Assembly (NCBI GenBank): GCA_964512485.1
Contig: CAZEHJ010000004.1
Span: 1-64,000, forward strand
Origin: CAZEHJ01 sp964512485
Lineage (GTDB): Bacteria; Bacteroidota; Rhodothermia; Rhodothermales; UBA10348
Direction of reading: 5' to 3'
DNA length: 64,000 nucleotides
The notes beneath the pieces were generated by a model. That model ran no database searches, was not told where the DNA came from, and saw only the letters and a program-made list of their open reading frames with translations. Both the position numbers and the translations under genes were made by a program. Positions 1-8,769 of this stretch are shown here, one piece after another; position 1 is the first letter of the stretch, and each line of letters begins with the position of its first letter.

Positions 1-1
1 A

Positions 2-799
2 AAGATGCTCCCGAAGAACACCGCATCGGACACTGCCGCATCGGACAATGCCGCATCGGACAATGCCGCAAAGACGGAGGCCAGAAAGACCCTTCTTCTT
101 CTTTTCGCGGTGCTCGTCGTCGTTCTGAGCGGTGCATGGCTTCTGATCGAACACTTGGATATCCAGACCGTAACGCGTCTTCAGCCATTCAATCTGACCG
201 TATTCCTCAGGGTTCTTTCTACAATCGTGTTAGCTTGCGCCTTGATCTCAATTATCCCAAATTCGGTTCGGGATCTGGGGAAGCGAATTGCGTCTTCGCG
301 GCCGACCCAAGCGGCGTCAGTGCTTCTGCTCTCCAGCTTCGCGGCGTACACGGTTTTGTCCGGAAGTCCTGACACGCCAGAGAAAGATGCCCTTCACGAG
401 ATGTATGAGTGGGTGTCGGAAGAGACTCATCTTGATGCTGTATTCGCAATCCCACCTTCACTGTCGGGATTTCAGATTGGATCTCAACGCGCACAGTTCG
501 TCTCGTTCAAGTCGTTCCCGTTTACCAGCGCTCCGACCAACGAGTGGTTGCGACGGCTACAGGAGATCGCTCCCGTATCAGAACGCGAACCGGGTGGCGT
601 TCCATTCCAGAATCGTCTTGACATCGCTTATCAAGCTCAAGGGCCCGATCAGTGGAGGTCAGTTCTCGAGCGTGAGAATATCGATTTCGTGATTCGATCA
701 AACGATGGGGACGCTCGATTTGACGCTACAATTGAGCCAGTCTGGTGCTCAGAATATTGGTGCGTTTACTGGGCCGGTCGTATCCTCATGCCCAGATAA
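2..799 (+). CDS. C-terminal part of a multi-spanning membrane protein (partial, window edge)
   Basis: The frame is open to the first bases of the window, so the ATG at 5 may be internal. Visible are three hydrophobic segments (about residues 29-50, 64-85 and 103-120 counting from that ATG) and then a soluble extracytoplasmic tail of about 140 residues with a 'FAIPPSLSGFQIGSQRAQFV' stretch and 'NEWLRRL'. This tail resembles the C-terminal region of DUF6798-type integral membrane proteins found near polysaccharide genes; that is a recollection of the family, not a search result. The loop before the first segment is made of ASDNA repeats. It lies 12 bp before the flippase gene, suggesting one operon. 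Substrate and exact role unknown. Confidence 0.55.
   Translation, partial: KMLPKNTASDTAASDNAASDNAAKTEARKTLLLLFAVLVVVLSGAWLLIEHLDIQTVTRLQPFNLTVFLRVLSTIVLACALISIIPNSVRDLGKRIASSRPTQAASVLLLSSFAAYTVLSGSPDTPEKDALHEMYEWVSEETHLDAVFAIPPSLSGFQIGSQRAQFVSFKSFPFTSAPTNEWLRRLQEIAPVSEREPGGVPFQNRLDIAYQAQGPDQWRSVLERENIDFVIRSNDGDARFDATIEPVWCSEYWCVYWAGRILMPR
21..70 (+). repeat. 15-bp tandem repeat inside the first gene
   Basis: About 3.3 copies of a 15-base unit (ccgcatcggacaatg; first copy has one difference) lie head to tail. The unit length is a multiple of three, so it encodes repeated A-S-D-N-A pentapeptides in a hydrophilic stretch just before a membrane segment. Copy number changes would not break the frame. 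Confidence 0.8.
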
Positions 800-811
800 A
801 CACTCTTCGAT

Positions 812-2254
812 TTGAGCCTCAAAGAACGCATACTAGCCCTGTTTGAAGACTCCACCTTCCGCGCACCCGTGTTGAAGCTGCTTTCGGGAACGGGAGCGGC
901 GTTTGTGATCGCGTATCTGGCCAACATCGTCCTGATGCGCCTCTACACAGATGAATTCTGGGGTGTTGCGGATTACATCGTTACATGGGTGAGCATCCTG
1001 GCTCCTGTAGCTTCTCTCAGATACGAAGATGCCCTGATGTTGCCGGAAGATCGGCGACAATCAGCCCATGCGTACCTGCTGGCGATCGGGACGGTACTGA
1101 TCTCTACATTCGTGATCCTGATTCTCGTGTCATTCTCTAGTGTGGCGACCGAGTTTTTCGCTGAAAAGGAAGCCGGACGGTGGGTCCTCATAATCCCTCT
1201 GGCCCTTTTCGCCAATCGAACCGCCAAAATCAGCGAAATGTGGCTGTCCAGGCAGGAATTATTTGGTCACATTTCGGTTGCACAGGTGGTTCAAAGTGGA
1301 TCCATGGTGGGTGTCAGAATATCGGCCGGATTGGTATCTCCCGGTCCAGGTGGCCTTGTTTGGGGATTCGTGGTTGGTTTTGCCTGTTCTGCTCTCAGCA
1401 TGAGCCGTCGAGTTTTGACAACCCTGAGGGAATCTCTGTCGGGTAGACCCACTCTGGCAGAAATGCGGCAGATGGCATCCAGGTATCGCCGTTTCCCATT
1501 GTTCACCATGCCCGCAGCCTTGTTGGGTGCTCTGATTACACGTCTGCCGATTCTCACCATCCCCGAATATTTCGACATGGGTACGGCGGGACAGTTCTCC
1601 AGAGGGTTCAGCATCCTGTTTGTGCCGCTCAGCCTCCTGGGGGCAGCCGTCGCGCAGGTATTCTATGTCAGAGCCGTTGAGTCCAACAGGGCCGGCACAC
1701 TTGCCGGATTCTCCTCTGATGTCCACTCAAGACTGGTCATGATGGCTCTCGTCCCTACAGCCGTACTCATGGTGGCCGGACCGGACATCTTCCAGATCAT
1801 GTTCGGTGAATCATGGCGGACTTCGGCGGAATACCTCAGGTATGTCGCCCCCTGGATCATGTTCAGCGTAATTGCATCGCCGCTGACTCGACTTTTTGAC
1901 GTCCTCGAGAGGCAGCGACTCGAACTGACCGTCACGATCGCGATGTTCGTCGTTATTCTTGGCGCTCTTCTGCTCGGAGGCAGATCCGGAGAGATGGAAA
2001 CGCTGCTTCTGTATCTCGGAATTGGCGGTGCGAGCGTGCGGCTCGTGCAGATCGCCGTTCTTCTGACTATTGCCGGATCAAACATTTCTTCCGGCTTGTT
2101 TTCCTACTTCAAGACCGCCCTCGGACTGAGTCCGCTGCTGCTTCTACTCTGGTTCGTCGCCGCTTCCGCGCCTCCACACGTCACGTTCCTTGTAGCTGGA
2201 GCAGGAACGCTGGTATACATCCTGCTCATCGCCCGTACGGAAAAACTGATCTGA
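812..2254 (+). CDS. Oligosaccharide flippase family protein (Wzx-like)
   Basis: A 480-residue, almost entirely hydrophobic protein with about 12 predicted membrane segments, matching the usual size of the MATE-like polysaccharide biosynthesis/flippase family. Typical features are an N-terminal 'LLSGTGAAFVIAYLANIVLMRLY' type segment followed by 'FWGVADYIVTW' (family pattern of 'a..fG.ys.....') and a central 'SRGFSILFVPLSLLGAAVAQVF' region. Such proteins flip lipid-linked O-antigen or capsule repeat units across the inner membrane. The start is a TTG (L-S-L-K-E-R), chosen because no ATG fits before the first membrane helix. It sits between the DUF6798-like gene (12 bp) and the lipoprotein phosphodiesterase (4 bp), so the three are probably co-transcribed. 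The transported glycan cannot be told. Confidence 0.8.
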   Translation: MSLKERILALFEDSTFRAPVLKLLSGTGAAFVIAYLANIVLMRLYTDEFWGVADYIVTWVSILAPVASLRYEDALMLPEDRRQSAHAYLLAIGTVLISTFVILILVSFSSVATEFFAEKEAGRWVLIIPLALFANRTAKISEMWLSRQELFGHISVAQVVQSGSMVGVRISAGLVSPGPGGLVWGFVVGFACSALSMSRRVLTTLRESLSGRPTLAEMRQMASRYRRFPLFTMPAALLGALITRLPILTIPEYFDMGTAGQFSRGFSILFVPLSLLGAAVAQVFYVRAVESNRAGTLAGFSSDVHSRLVMMALVPTAVLMVAGPDIFQIMFGESWRTSAEYLRYVAPWIMFSVIASPLTRLFDVLERQRLELTVTIAMFVVILGALLLGGRSGEMETLLLYLGIGGASVRLVQIAVLLTIAGSNISSGLFSYFKTALGLSPLLLLLWFVAASAPPHVTFLVAGAGTLVYILLIARTEKLI

Positions 2255-2258
2255 TCCG

Positions 2259-3104
2259 ATGACCCCATCTCGGCCATTCTCCATCGCATGTGCGCTTTTT
2301 GCCTTCTTGATGAGCGCGTGTACTGAAGCGCCTGACATCCAGAATGCAACGGTGGATGTGATGACGTTCAATATCCGATATGACAATCCTTCTGACGGGA
2401 TTGATGCTTGGGGAAATCGCAGCCAATGGGTCGGGACGTTGATCGACAGCTCAGACGCTGTAATTGTCGGTCTTCAGGAAGCGTTGCGGCACCAGATTGA
2501 TCAGATTGTCGAGATTGCGCCTCGTTTTTCCTGGATAGGTGGTGGTCGAGACGACGGTAGAGATGCCGGAGAATTCTCACCGATCCTCTATGACAGCCTG
2601 CAAGTACAACTTCTTGAGTGGCAGCAGCGGTGGCTTTCAGACAGGCCAGATTCGGTCGGTTCTGTTGGATGGGACGCGGCGCTGACCCGGATTGCAACAC
2701 TCGCCACCTTCAAGATCATAGCTTCGGGCGATACCCTTCACGTGGTCAATGCCCACTTTGATCACCGTGGTGAAATCGCTCGAGAAGAGAGCGCAAGATT
2801 GCTCAGGCAATGGAGCCATGCCTCCGGAATTGTAATAGGCGATTTCAATTTCGAAGAGAGCTCTCCCGCTTACCAGGCAATCACGTTCGACCATCTGTTA
2901 AATGATGCCGCCCACAACTTTGGAGCCCAACAAATCGGGACTTTTCGCACGTTTGACCCACTTTCGGATACTTCCAGGAGAATAGATTACATCTTCTACG
3001 GGAAGGAAATCGAGGTCCTCTCCTACGATGTCCTATCGCCGATTCGGAACGGAAGATATGCTTCTGATCACATGCCGGTCATCGCCGAAATCCGCTTAAA
3101 ATAA
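2259..3104 (+). CDS. Endonuclease/exonuclease/phosphatase family lipoprotein
   Basis: A 281-residue protein with an N-terminal lipoprotein signal: hydrophobic segment then L-M-S-A-C with Cys21 as the expected lipidation site. The mature part carries the ordered motifs of the EEP fold: TFNIRYDN near residue 36, GLQEAL (metal-binding Glu), NAHFDHRG, IGDFNF, RRIDYIF and the terminal SDHMPV (catalytic His). All catalytic residues look intact. Members hydrolyse phosphodiesters or phosphomonoesters; secreted Bacteroidota members are often called 'endonuclease' but the substrate may be nucleic acid, phospholipid headgroup or sugar phosphate. It is 4 bp after the flippase and is followed at once by a strong hairpin terminator. 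Confidence 0.85.
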   Translation: MTPSRPFSIACALFAFLMSACTEAPDIQNATVDVMTFNIRYDNPSDGIDAWGNRSQWVGTLIDSSDAVIVGLQEALRHQIDQIVEIAPRFSWIGGGRDDGRDAGEFSPILYDSLQVQLLEWQQRWLSDRPDSVGSVGWDAALTRIATLATFKIIASGDTLHVVNAHFDHRGEIAREESARLLRQWSHASGIVIGDFNFEESSPAYQAITFDHLLNDAAHNFGAQQIGTFRTFDPLSDTSRRIDYIFYGKEIEVLSYDVLSPIRNGRYASDHMPVIAEIRLK

Positions 3105-3133
3105 GAGGGCGCCGGCCTATGGCCGGCGCCCTC
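3105..3133. terminator. Bidirectional GC-rich terminator hairpin
   Basis: A perfect 13-bp inverted repeat (gagggcgccggcc / ggccggcgccctc) with a TAT loop starts on the base after the phosphodiesterase stop. On the minus strand the stem is followed by TTATTTT, a usable U-tract, so it should end the tRNA-Gly transcript; on the plus strand the following bases are only weakly T-rich. It therefore separates two convergent units. Confidence 0.75.
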
Positions 3134-3155
3134 TTCAAGGCTCTTCCCTTTCTTG

Positions 3156-3227
3156 AGCGGGTGATGAGATTCGAACTCACGACCCTCACGTTGGCAACGT
3201 GATGCTCTACCACTGAGCTACACCCGC
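3156..3227 (-). tRNA. tRNA-Gly (anticodon GCC)
   Basis: Reading the minus strand gives a full cloverleaf of 72 bases: acceptor GCGGGTG paired with CACCCGC, D-arm GCTCAGTGGTAGAGC, anticodon stem TCACG/CGTGA around the loop TTGCCAA, and T-arm with GTTCGAATC. The anticodon GCC reads glycine codons GGC/GGU, and the discriminator base is U, as usual for bacterial tRNA-Gly. The 3' CCA is not encoded (CAA follows), so it must be added by nucleotidyltransferase. Confidence 0.97.
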
Positions 3228-3425
3228 TTTTCGAGCGTGCAATAATACGCCGACTTCGTTCCGAGATCAAGCCCTGAGACGACCTTTACATGAAGCTCAC
3301 GAAGCGATTCTCATTCACTCAAAGTTGACGCATCCGCCCGGAGACAGCTTCATTCTTTGATGCCACAAGCCGTAATTTTGTTCTGCAAATCACACATTTC
3401 AGTTTCCCTAGATCTTCCAAATTCG

Positions 3426-4292
3426 ATGGCCCAGATTATTGACGGAAAAGCAATTTCGGCTCAGGTTCGAGACGAAGTTAAACAGGCCGTAACCGCACGA
3501 TCCGAAGCCGGATTACGCGCTCCATATCTTGCGGTCGTTCTGGTCGGCGAAGATCCGGCATCCGCCTCATACGTTCGGGGAAAAGCCCGTGCTTCGGCGG
3601 AAGTGGGCATTGAGAGCGACACGATGTCATATGACGCATCGATTGCCGAGGAGGAACTGCTGAACATCGTCGAGAAGCTGAACAATGACGATGGAGTTGA
3701 TGGAATCCTGGTCCAACTTCCCCTTCCAGAACATATCGACGATCGTAAAGTGATCAATGCAATCGCTCCATCTAAGGATGTTGATTGCTTTCATCCTGAA
3801 AGTGTAGGAAATCTGGTGATTGGCCTCGATGGGTTTGCTCCGGCTACACCAGCCGGTATTGTTGAGCTCCTACAGCGTTCAGGCATTGAGACGAGCGGAA
3901 AACACTGCGTTATCGTCGGTCGATCCAACATCGTGGGTAAGCCCCTGGCCAATCTGATGTTGAAAAAGGGCCTCGATGCAACCGTAACGGTGTGTCATAG
4001 CCGAACTAAAGACCTGCCCTCGGTCGCCAGACAGGCCGATATTCTGGTCGCTGCAATCGGTCGTGCAAATTTCGTGACGGCCGATATGGTGAAGGATGGA
4101 GCAGTCGTGATTGACGTGGGTATCAATCGTGTCGACGATGCGAGCCGGGAACGAGGCTACCGTTTGGTCGGAGATGTGGACTTCGAAGCGGTTTCTGAAA
4201 AGGCCAGCTTCATCACACCGGTTCCGGGCGGAGTTGGCCCGATGACCATCGCTGTTCTTCTCCAGAATACATTGAAAGCTGCCTCCAATTGA
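3426..4292 (+). CDS. folD: Bifunctional methylenetetrahydrofolate dehydrogenase / methenyltetrahydrofolate cyclohydrolase
   Basis: 288 residues from the chosen ATG, equal to the family norm. FolD oxidises 5,10-methylene-THF with NADP and hydrolyses the methenyl product to 10-formyl-THF in the cytosolic one-carbon pathway. Visible signatures: start MAQIIDGKAI, the catalytic pair Tyr49 and Lys53 inside 'SYVRGKARASAEVGI', the dinucleotide-binding 'GRSNIVGKPLANLML', and the C-terminal 'PGGVGPMTIA'. An in-frame ATG at 3357 would add 23 residues that do not look like FolD, so 3426 is preferred although no clear Shine-Dalgarno precedes it. It stands alone; 226 bp without an evident gene separate it from the next CDS. 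Confidence 0.96.
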   Translation: MAQIIDGKAISAQVRDEVKQAVTARSEAGLRAPYLAVVLVGEDPASASYVRGKARASAEVGIESDTMSYDASIAEEELLNIVEKLNNDDGVDGILVQLPLPEHIDDRKVINAIAPSKDVDCFHPESVGNLVIGLDGFAPATPAGIVELLQRSGIETSGKHCVIVGRSNIVGKPLANLMLKKGLDATVTVCHSRTKDLPSVARQADILVAAIGRANFVTADMVKDGAVVIDVGINRVDDASRERGYRLVGDVDFEAVSEKASFITPVPGGVGPMTIAVLLQNTLKAASN

Positions 4293-4518
4293 GGCTTCCT
4301 GGCTTGATGTGTTGCGTAATGTATTCTGGTCTATTAGGCTGTCTACCAACATATTATGGTTTGTTTCCAGCAATCTACAGACGTCCTGATATCCTTTTCG
4401 ATTTCCGCTTGAGTAATTGGTTTTCCCGCCGATCCAGTAGTCATGGGCGCACGCGCGCGAATAAATACGATGCGCAGCTTCCGGCACCGACAAACGCCAA
4501 ACTACTCGGATCTTACTC

Positions 4519-7500
4519 ATGCGGACTCTCAACACACCGCGACAAATACGAAACTCGGGACGTGCGCTTCTTAGCGTTCTCTTGTTGTGCCTCCTTTATC
4601 CGCTTTTCGGCCCTCAGCTGAATGCCCAGGCCATTGGAGACTTCAGATCCCGCAGGAATGGAAACTGGAGTAAAAGCAACCGCTGGGAAGAATACACGGG
4701 CGCCGGTTGGACCAATACCGGAAACACGCCTAATTCAGCGGACGGCGTGATAACGATCCGAAACGGACATAATATCCGCGGCAACGTCAACGCTAATTAC
4801 GATGAGGTCATCATCGAAAACGGCGGAAGTCTCGATCTGACGCAGGTTTTTAAAGTCGTTGATGGCCCTGGAATTGATCTGCAAGTGCATGGAATCCTTT
4901 CTGTCAATCGAAATGTGCGTGTCAGGGGTACGGCATCAGCGTTTTTTTACTCGACGTCCGACGTTGATTTCGGGGGCGGCAACAAGCTCAGATTCGAAGA
5001 CACTACCACAGCCACGTTTGATGGCGGTACAGTTGCAACCGCAAACGGCACATTCCAGGTCGAAGACAATGCTGTAGTCCAGGTGAACAATGGGACCGTG
5101 ATAACCAATACGGGCAGAACACTTGTCAGGAACAGTGGATCTCTTACGCTCACTTCGAGCACAGTTGTCAATCAGGGCTTGTTTGACATAAATGGATCTG
5201 GCGCAGTTACCTTCGCGAATGGATCGATATATGAACACGGGCAGGACGGCAGCTACTTCCCGATTGCTGTCAGAACGACGTTTCAGGCTGGTTCTGAAGC
5301 GAGGGTCACCGGTGTTACGACGACCCTTCCTACGAGACTCAACCACACGTTTGACAAGTTCACGTGGAACTCGACTTCTCAAACAGCCGATCTGGACCTG
5401 GCAGCCGGAATTACAGCGATAAACGACGATTTCACCGTTACATCGACTGGAACGGGCTCTATCACTTGGGATGCGTCGGGGTCTGCCACAACTATCGGCG
5501 GTGACTACATCCAATCCGGCGGGGATTTTCGCTATTCAGACACCGGTTCCACCACGATGACCGTTTCAGGCAATCTGGATGTCAACGGTGGTACATTTGA
5601 CATCGCCAATACCTCCGGTACCCCAATTGTAGCCGTCGCCGGCAATTTTTCCGTTACAGGGGCCATGACCGAATCAGGAACTGGCTCTGGTACGGTCCTC
5701 CTGAACGGAGCAGGCGCACAAACCATTACTGCCAACGGTACTCTTTCGGGAAACATCCATGTGACTACCGCTGGCGCTGGACTCGCTTCGCTTACTACTG
5801 ATTTGTTGGTCCCGGGAAATCTTACTGAAACGAGCGGTGGGCTCGATTTGGCCAACTTTGGCCTGGAGGTGGAAGGCAATCTCAGCATCACCTCCGCCCT
5901 CTCAAATACCGGACAAATCCTCTTTTCGAGCGCTACGGCAGCTCAACTGCAGCTTCCTGCCGGCTCCAAGACGCTTCCGGATGTTGTTATTGACAAGCCA
6001 GCCTCGTCTCTCACGATTCTTGCTGACGTTGCGACATCGACGACAGTCATCGTGAGGAATGGCACGCTCGACACCAACGGCTTCGAGTGGCTGCTGCCCC
6101 ATGGGACAACTCTTTACAACACAGGTACTGTGACGGGAAATGTCACCATTCAGCGCTCATATTCCCAGAACAGCGATGGTTGGAGAATGCTGGCAGCACC
6201 CGTAACGGGTCTCATGTATAGCGACCTGAATACCTCATTCTGGACGCAAGGAGCCCCTTGGGCATCAAAAATAGAGGGAACGGCAAACCTGCAGTCATTC
6301 GATTTCGCCTCTCAGGGCTGGACTGAATTAGGCGGAGCTGACGCCGGCTTCGGGACCGGTGGCGGCTACATCTTCTATATGTACGCGCTGGATGACCTGG
6401 GAGCACCAATTTTGCCAGCTACCTGGACTGCAACGGGTACTCCGGGAGCGATGGGAACCATGGGCCTCTCTTTCGCGACCGCGATATCAGATTCGTACAA
6501 CCTTATGGGCAATCAGTCCACCACAAATCTGGATTGGGACCTGACGCATGCTGCCAGTACCAACATGGAATCGTCGTATGCCACCTGGGACCCTTCGGTC
6601 ACAACGGGTGGTGGCACGACAGGATACAAGTATTATGATGCAACCAGTGGACTCGGAGCGGCCGGTCGGTACGTAGCCCCCTTCACCTCATTCATGGTTG
6701 CCGCCAATGCTGGTGGAGCTCAGATTGTCCCGACCTCGAGCGAAGCGGCTTCCCGACAAACTGCCGTCACGTACGGTAAAAACAACCGCATTGCACCACA
6801 TTTCCGCCTTTTGCTTGAAGGTGAGGGACTTGCCGAAAACGAGACCTATCTCTCGTACGGCGGCGAGGCCACAGACGAATCCGGTGAATTTGACGTGCTG
6901 CGCCTGCACCCCCTCTCTCTCGATTTTGTGACCCTTTGGTCTGAATCTGATGGACGCAGGCTGGCATTTGACGGCCGCACCATGGACGAAGGTCGCGAAA
7001 TCTACGACCTCACAGTTGCAGCGACCCGAAACGGACAATATTCGCTCACATTGCTTGGCAAACACAAAATCCCCGATTCCTGGACCGTTACGCTTGTTGA
7101 CCTTCAGACGGGCAACAAGGCTGACCTGAGTAACGGCGAAGAAATGCTGTTCCAGACGCGCTCTGAAGACATCGTGACGGTCAATTCAGGCTTCGAATCC
7201 ACACGCGCTCCTCGATTCAGGGTGATCGTGACGGATTCAAATCGAACGGTGGAGGCATCTGAAGACCTTTTCGCACAGACAGATGTGCCCGTTCTGAGCC
7301 AGAATTACCCAAATCCCTTCAATCCATCTACTTCGATCCGTTATTCCATCCCACGTTCATCCGTGGTTTCTCTCGAAGTATTTGATGTCCTCGGTCGTCG
7401 TCTGGCCATTCTTGTGGACCAGACTCAGGATGCCGGCTGGCATGAAGTGAATTTTTTGTCTGGAAATCTTGGAAGTGGCACCTATTTATACCGCTTAGTC

Positions 7501-7545
7501 GTTGATGGCCAATCGTTTAGTAGGCCTATGCTCCTGCTTAAGTAG
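4519..7545 (+). CDS. Large secreted beta-helix-like protein with T9SS sorting domain
   Basis: 1008 residues: an N-terminal signal peptide (hydrophobic LLSVLLLCLLYPLF ending near NAQA), then about 500 residues of short repeated G/T/N/S-rich beta strands (patterns such as 'NGTVITNTG', 'GSLTLTSS') that suggest a parallel beta-helix or stacked beta structure, a middle region without recognised motif, and the last ~80 residues forming a type IX secretion sorting domain starting at 'LSQNYPNPFNPSTSIRYSIP' and ending 'SGTYLYRLVVDGQSFSRPMLLLK'-like. Proteins of this build are exported by Sec, cross the outer membrane through the T9SS and are released or anchored at the surface. No enzymatic motif seen; an adhesin role is a guess. 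It lies 128 bp before the pilus-like operon. Confidence 0.85.
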   Translation: MRTLNTPRQIRNSGRALLSVLLLCLLYPLFGPQLNAQAIGDFRSRRNGNWSKSNRWEEYTGAGWTNTGNTPNSADGVITIRNGHNIRGNVNANYDEVIIENGGSLDLTQVFKVVDGPGIDLQVHGILSVNRNVRVRGTASAFFYSTSDVDFGGGNKLRFEDTTTATFDGGTVATANGTFQVEDNAVVQVNNGTVITNTGRTLVRNSGSLTLTSSTVVNQGLFDINGSGAVTFANGSIYEHGQDGSYFPIAVRTTFQAGSEARVTGVTTTLPTRLNHTFDKFTWNSTSQTADLDLAAGITAINDDFTVTSTGTGSITWDASGSATTIGGDYIQSGGDFRYSDTGSTTMTVSGNLDVNGGTFDIANTSGTPIVAVAGNFSVTGAMTESGTGSGTVLLNGAGAQTITANGTLSGNIHVTTAGAGLASLTTDLLVPGNLTETSGGLDLANFGLEVEGNLSITSALSNTGQILFSSATAAQLQLPAGSKTLPDVVIDKPASSLTILADVATSTTVIVRNGTLDTNGFEWLLPHGTTLYNTGTVTGNVTIQRSYSQNSDGWRMLAAPVTGLMYSDLNTSFWTQGAPWASKIEGTANLQSFDFASQGWTELGGADAGFGTGGGYIFYMYALDDLGAPILPATWTATGTPGAMGTMGLSFATAISDSYNLMGNQSTTNLDWDLTHAASTNMESSYATWDPSVTTGGGTTGYKYYDATSGLGAAGRYVAPFTSFMVAANAGGAQIVPTSSEAASRQTAVTYGKNNRIAPHFRLLLEGEGLAENETYLSYGGEATDESGEFDVLRLHPLSLDFVTLWSESDGRRLAFDGRTMDEGREIYDLTVAATRNGQYSLTLLGKHKIPDSWTVTLVDLQTGNKADLSNGEEMLFQTRSEDIVTVNSGFESTRAPRFRVIVTDSNRTVEASEDLFAQTDVPVLSQNYPNPFNPSTSIRYSIPRSSVVSLEVFDVLGRRLAILVDQTQDAGWHEVNFLSGNLGSGTYLYRLVVDGQSFSRPMLLLK

Positions 7546-7658
7546 AGCCGACTCGCCTACGTTCATCTACTTAATTCCTGATCATTTCAGCCGATAGGTG
7601 ATGCAGAGGCGGAACGGTTTCGCCCCTCAATTGAGCCTTTAACCGAAGACTCTCTCTC

Positions 7659-7666
7659 AAGGAGGT
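7659..7666 (+). promoter_or_regulatory. Strong Shine-Dalgarno of the first secreted paralogue
   Basis: AAGGAGGT, a near-perfect anti-16S match, with a 7-base spacer to the ATG at 7674. It is the strongest ribosome site noticed in the plus-strand genes here and fits a gene made in large amounts, such as a major structural subunit. Confidence 0.75.
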
Positions 7667-7673
7667 ATATCTC

Positions 7674-8180
7674 ATGAAGAAAATGAAATTAACTGTTATT
7701 GTGACCGGGCTGATCCTGTTTGCAGGATTGGCCACCACCGCAAAAGCGCAGTCTGACAATCATCTGGTAAACGTCGAAGTGCAGGCAATCAACGAGATTG
7801 CAATCGCGGCTGATGTTACACTTCAGATTACGACTGCAACGGCTGGTTCCGATCCAACGGATGCTACTGACAACACTTCGTATGCAATAACGACGAACGA
7901 TGCCGGTGGAACAACCAGAATTACAGCAGCTACGAGCGTCGACCCAGCCACGTTGGGTGATGGTCCTGCTGGTGTAGACATCCAGGTAAACGCAACTGCT
8001 CCTACGGGCGGTTTGGGTGCCGGGAATATTTCTCTCGGAACCGTTGCAGCTAACGTTGTAACCAGTATCGACCCTGTTTCTGAAGGAACACTGACACTCG
8101 CTTACACGCTGAGTGCCACCGCCGAAACTGGACAGCTGGCTTCAACTGCCGTTACAGTTACCTACACGATCGTCAACTAA
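7674..8180 (+). CDS. Small secreted beta-rich protein, putative major fibre subunit (paralogue 1)
   Basis: 168 residues with a clear signal peptide (MKKMKLTVIV... cleaved near KAQ-SDN). The mature ~143 residues are rich in T, A, D and G and predicted all-beta. I do not recognise a named family. It shares with the next gene the segments 'INEIAIAADVTLQI' and with both next genes a 'TATAGSDPTDATDNT' type block and a C-terminal strand ending in 'VTVTYTIVN', so the three are paralogues. Size, signal peptide, very strong ribosome site, first position in the operon and a following chaperone-like gene suggest the major subunit of a surface fibre; this role is inference. A stem-loop directly follows the stop codon. 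Confidence 0.7.
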   Translation: MKKMKLTVIVTGLILFAGLATTAKAQSDNHLVNVEVQAINEIAIAADVTLQITTATAGSDPTDATDNTSYAITTNDAGGTTRITAATSVDPATLGDGPAGVDIQVNATAPTGGLGAGNISLGTVAANVVTSIDPVSEGTLTLAYTLSATAETGQLASTAVTVTYTIVN

Positions 8181-8196
8181 GCAGTGAAAACTGTTT
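8179..8196 (+). other. Stem-loop after the first subunit gene
   Basis: A 7-bp stem (AAGCAGT with ACTGTTT, one G-U pair) closed by a GAAA tetraloop overlaps the stop codon of the first subunit. No T-run follows, so it is not a full terminator; it could protect the upstream mRNA or weaken read-through to the downstream genes. Confidence 0.4.
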
Positions 8197-8231
8197 AGAA
8201 CGCGATCTGTAGATATCCCTTCAAACGATCC

Positions 8232-8768
8232 ATGCGTAGAACAATGCCCATACTGTGGTTATTTCTCGCATGGATCGTTTTGTTTTGGGTTCCCGACTCA
8301 AGGGCCCAAGTCCCTCCTCCTCTTCCTGACGCGCTCATAATGGCGGCATCCAGCCTGACCCTAAGCCAGTCGGTGACGGTTTCCGTTCAGGAAATCAACG
8401 AACTTTCTATTTCCGGGGATGTGGCAATTACAATTTCCACTGCTTCACCGGGCTCCGGACCTGATCCTGAGAACGACACCTCCGCCAGCTACAATCTGAC
8501 CACCAACGGAGCCAACAAGAAGATTACAGGCTCGATAGATGTGGCCTACACGGCTGGAATCACCCTCTCTCTATTGCTGGCAGCGCCTTCTGGTGGCTCA
8601 GCATCCTCAAAAAACCTCAGCACCACGGCTCAAGACCTCGCCACCGGATTCGGCCTCACAGCTGAATCCAGCCTTGGCATCACCTATACAGCATCCGCGA
8701 CCGTTGACGTAGCTCCGAACGGCCTTGGTGAAACGCGTACGGTAACGCTTACGCTGATGGACAACTGA
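8232..8768 (+). CDS. Small secreted beta-rich protein, putative fibre subunit (paralogue 2)
   Basis: 178 residues; signal peptide with hydrophobic ILWLFLAWIVLFWV ending at SRAQ. The mature part aligns by eye with the first paralogue: 'VSVQEINELSISGDVAITI', then 'TASPGSGPDPENDTSASYNL', a Ser/Gly-rich loop and a final strand 'TRTVTLTLMDN'. No cysteines and no enzymatic residues are seen, in keeping with a structural role. No good Shine-Dalgarno precedes the ATG, unlike the first paralogue, which would make it a minor component. It is 51 bp after the first subunit and only 1 bp before the third. Family not recognised. Confidence 0.65.
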   Translation: MRRTMPILWLFLAWIVLFWVPDSRAQVPPPLPDALIMAASSLTLSQSVTVSVQEINELSISGDVAITISTASPGSGPDPENDTSASYNLTTNGANKKITGSIDVAYTAGITLSLLLAAPSGGSASSKNLSTTAQDLATGFGLTAESSLGITYTASATVDVAPNGLGETRTVTLTLMDN

Positions 8769-8769
8769 G

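Noticed and set aside
3879..4535. Minus-strand open frame of 218 codons across the end of folD
   Set aside because: It is antisense to conserved FolD sequence and has no recognisable motif or ribosome site.
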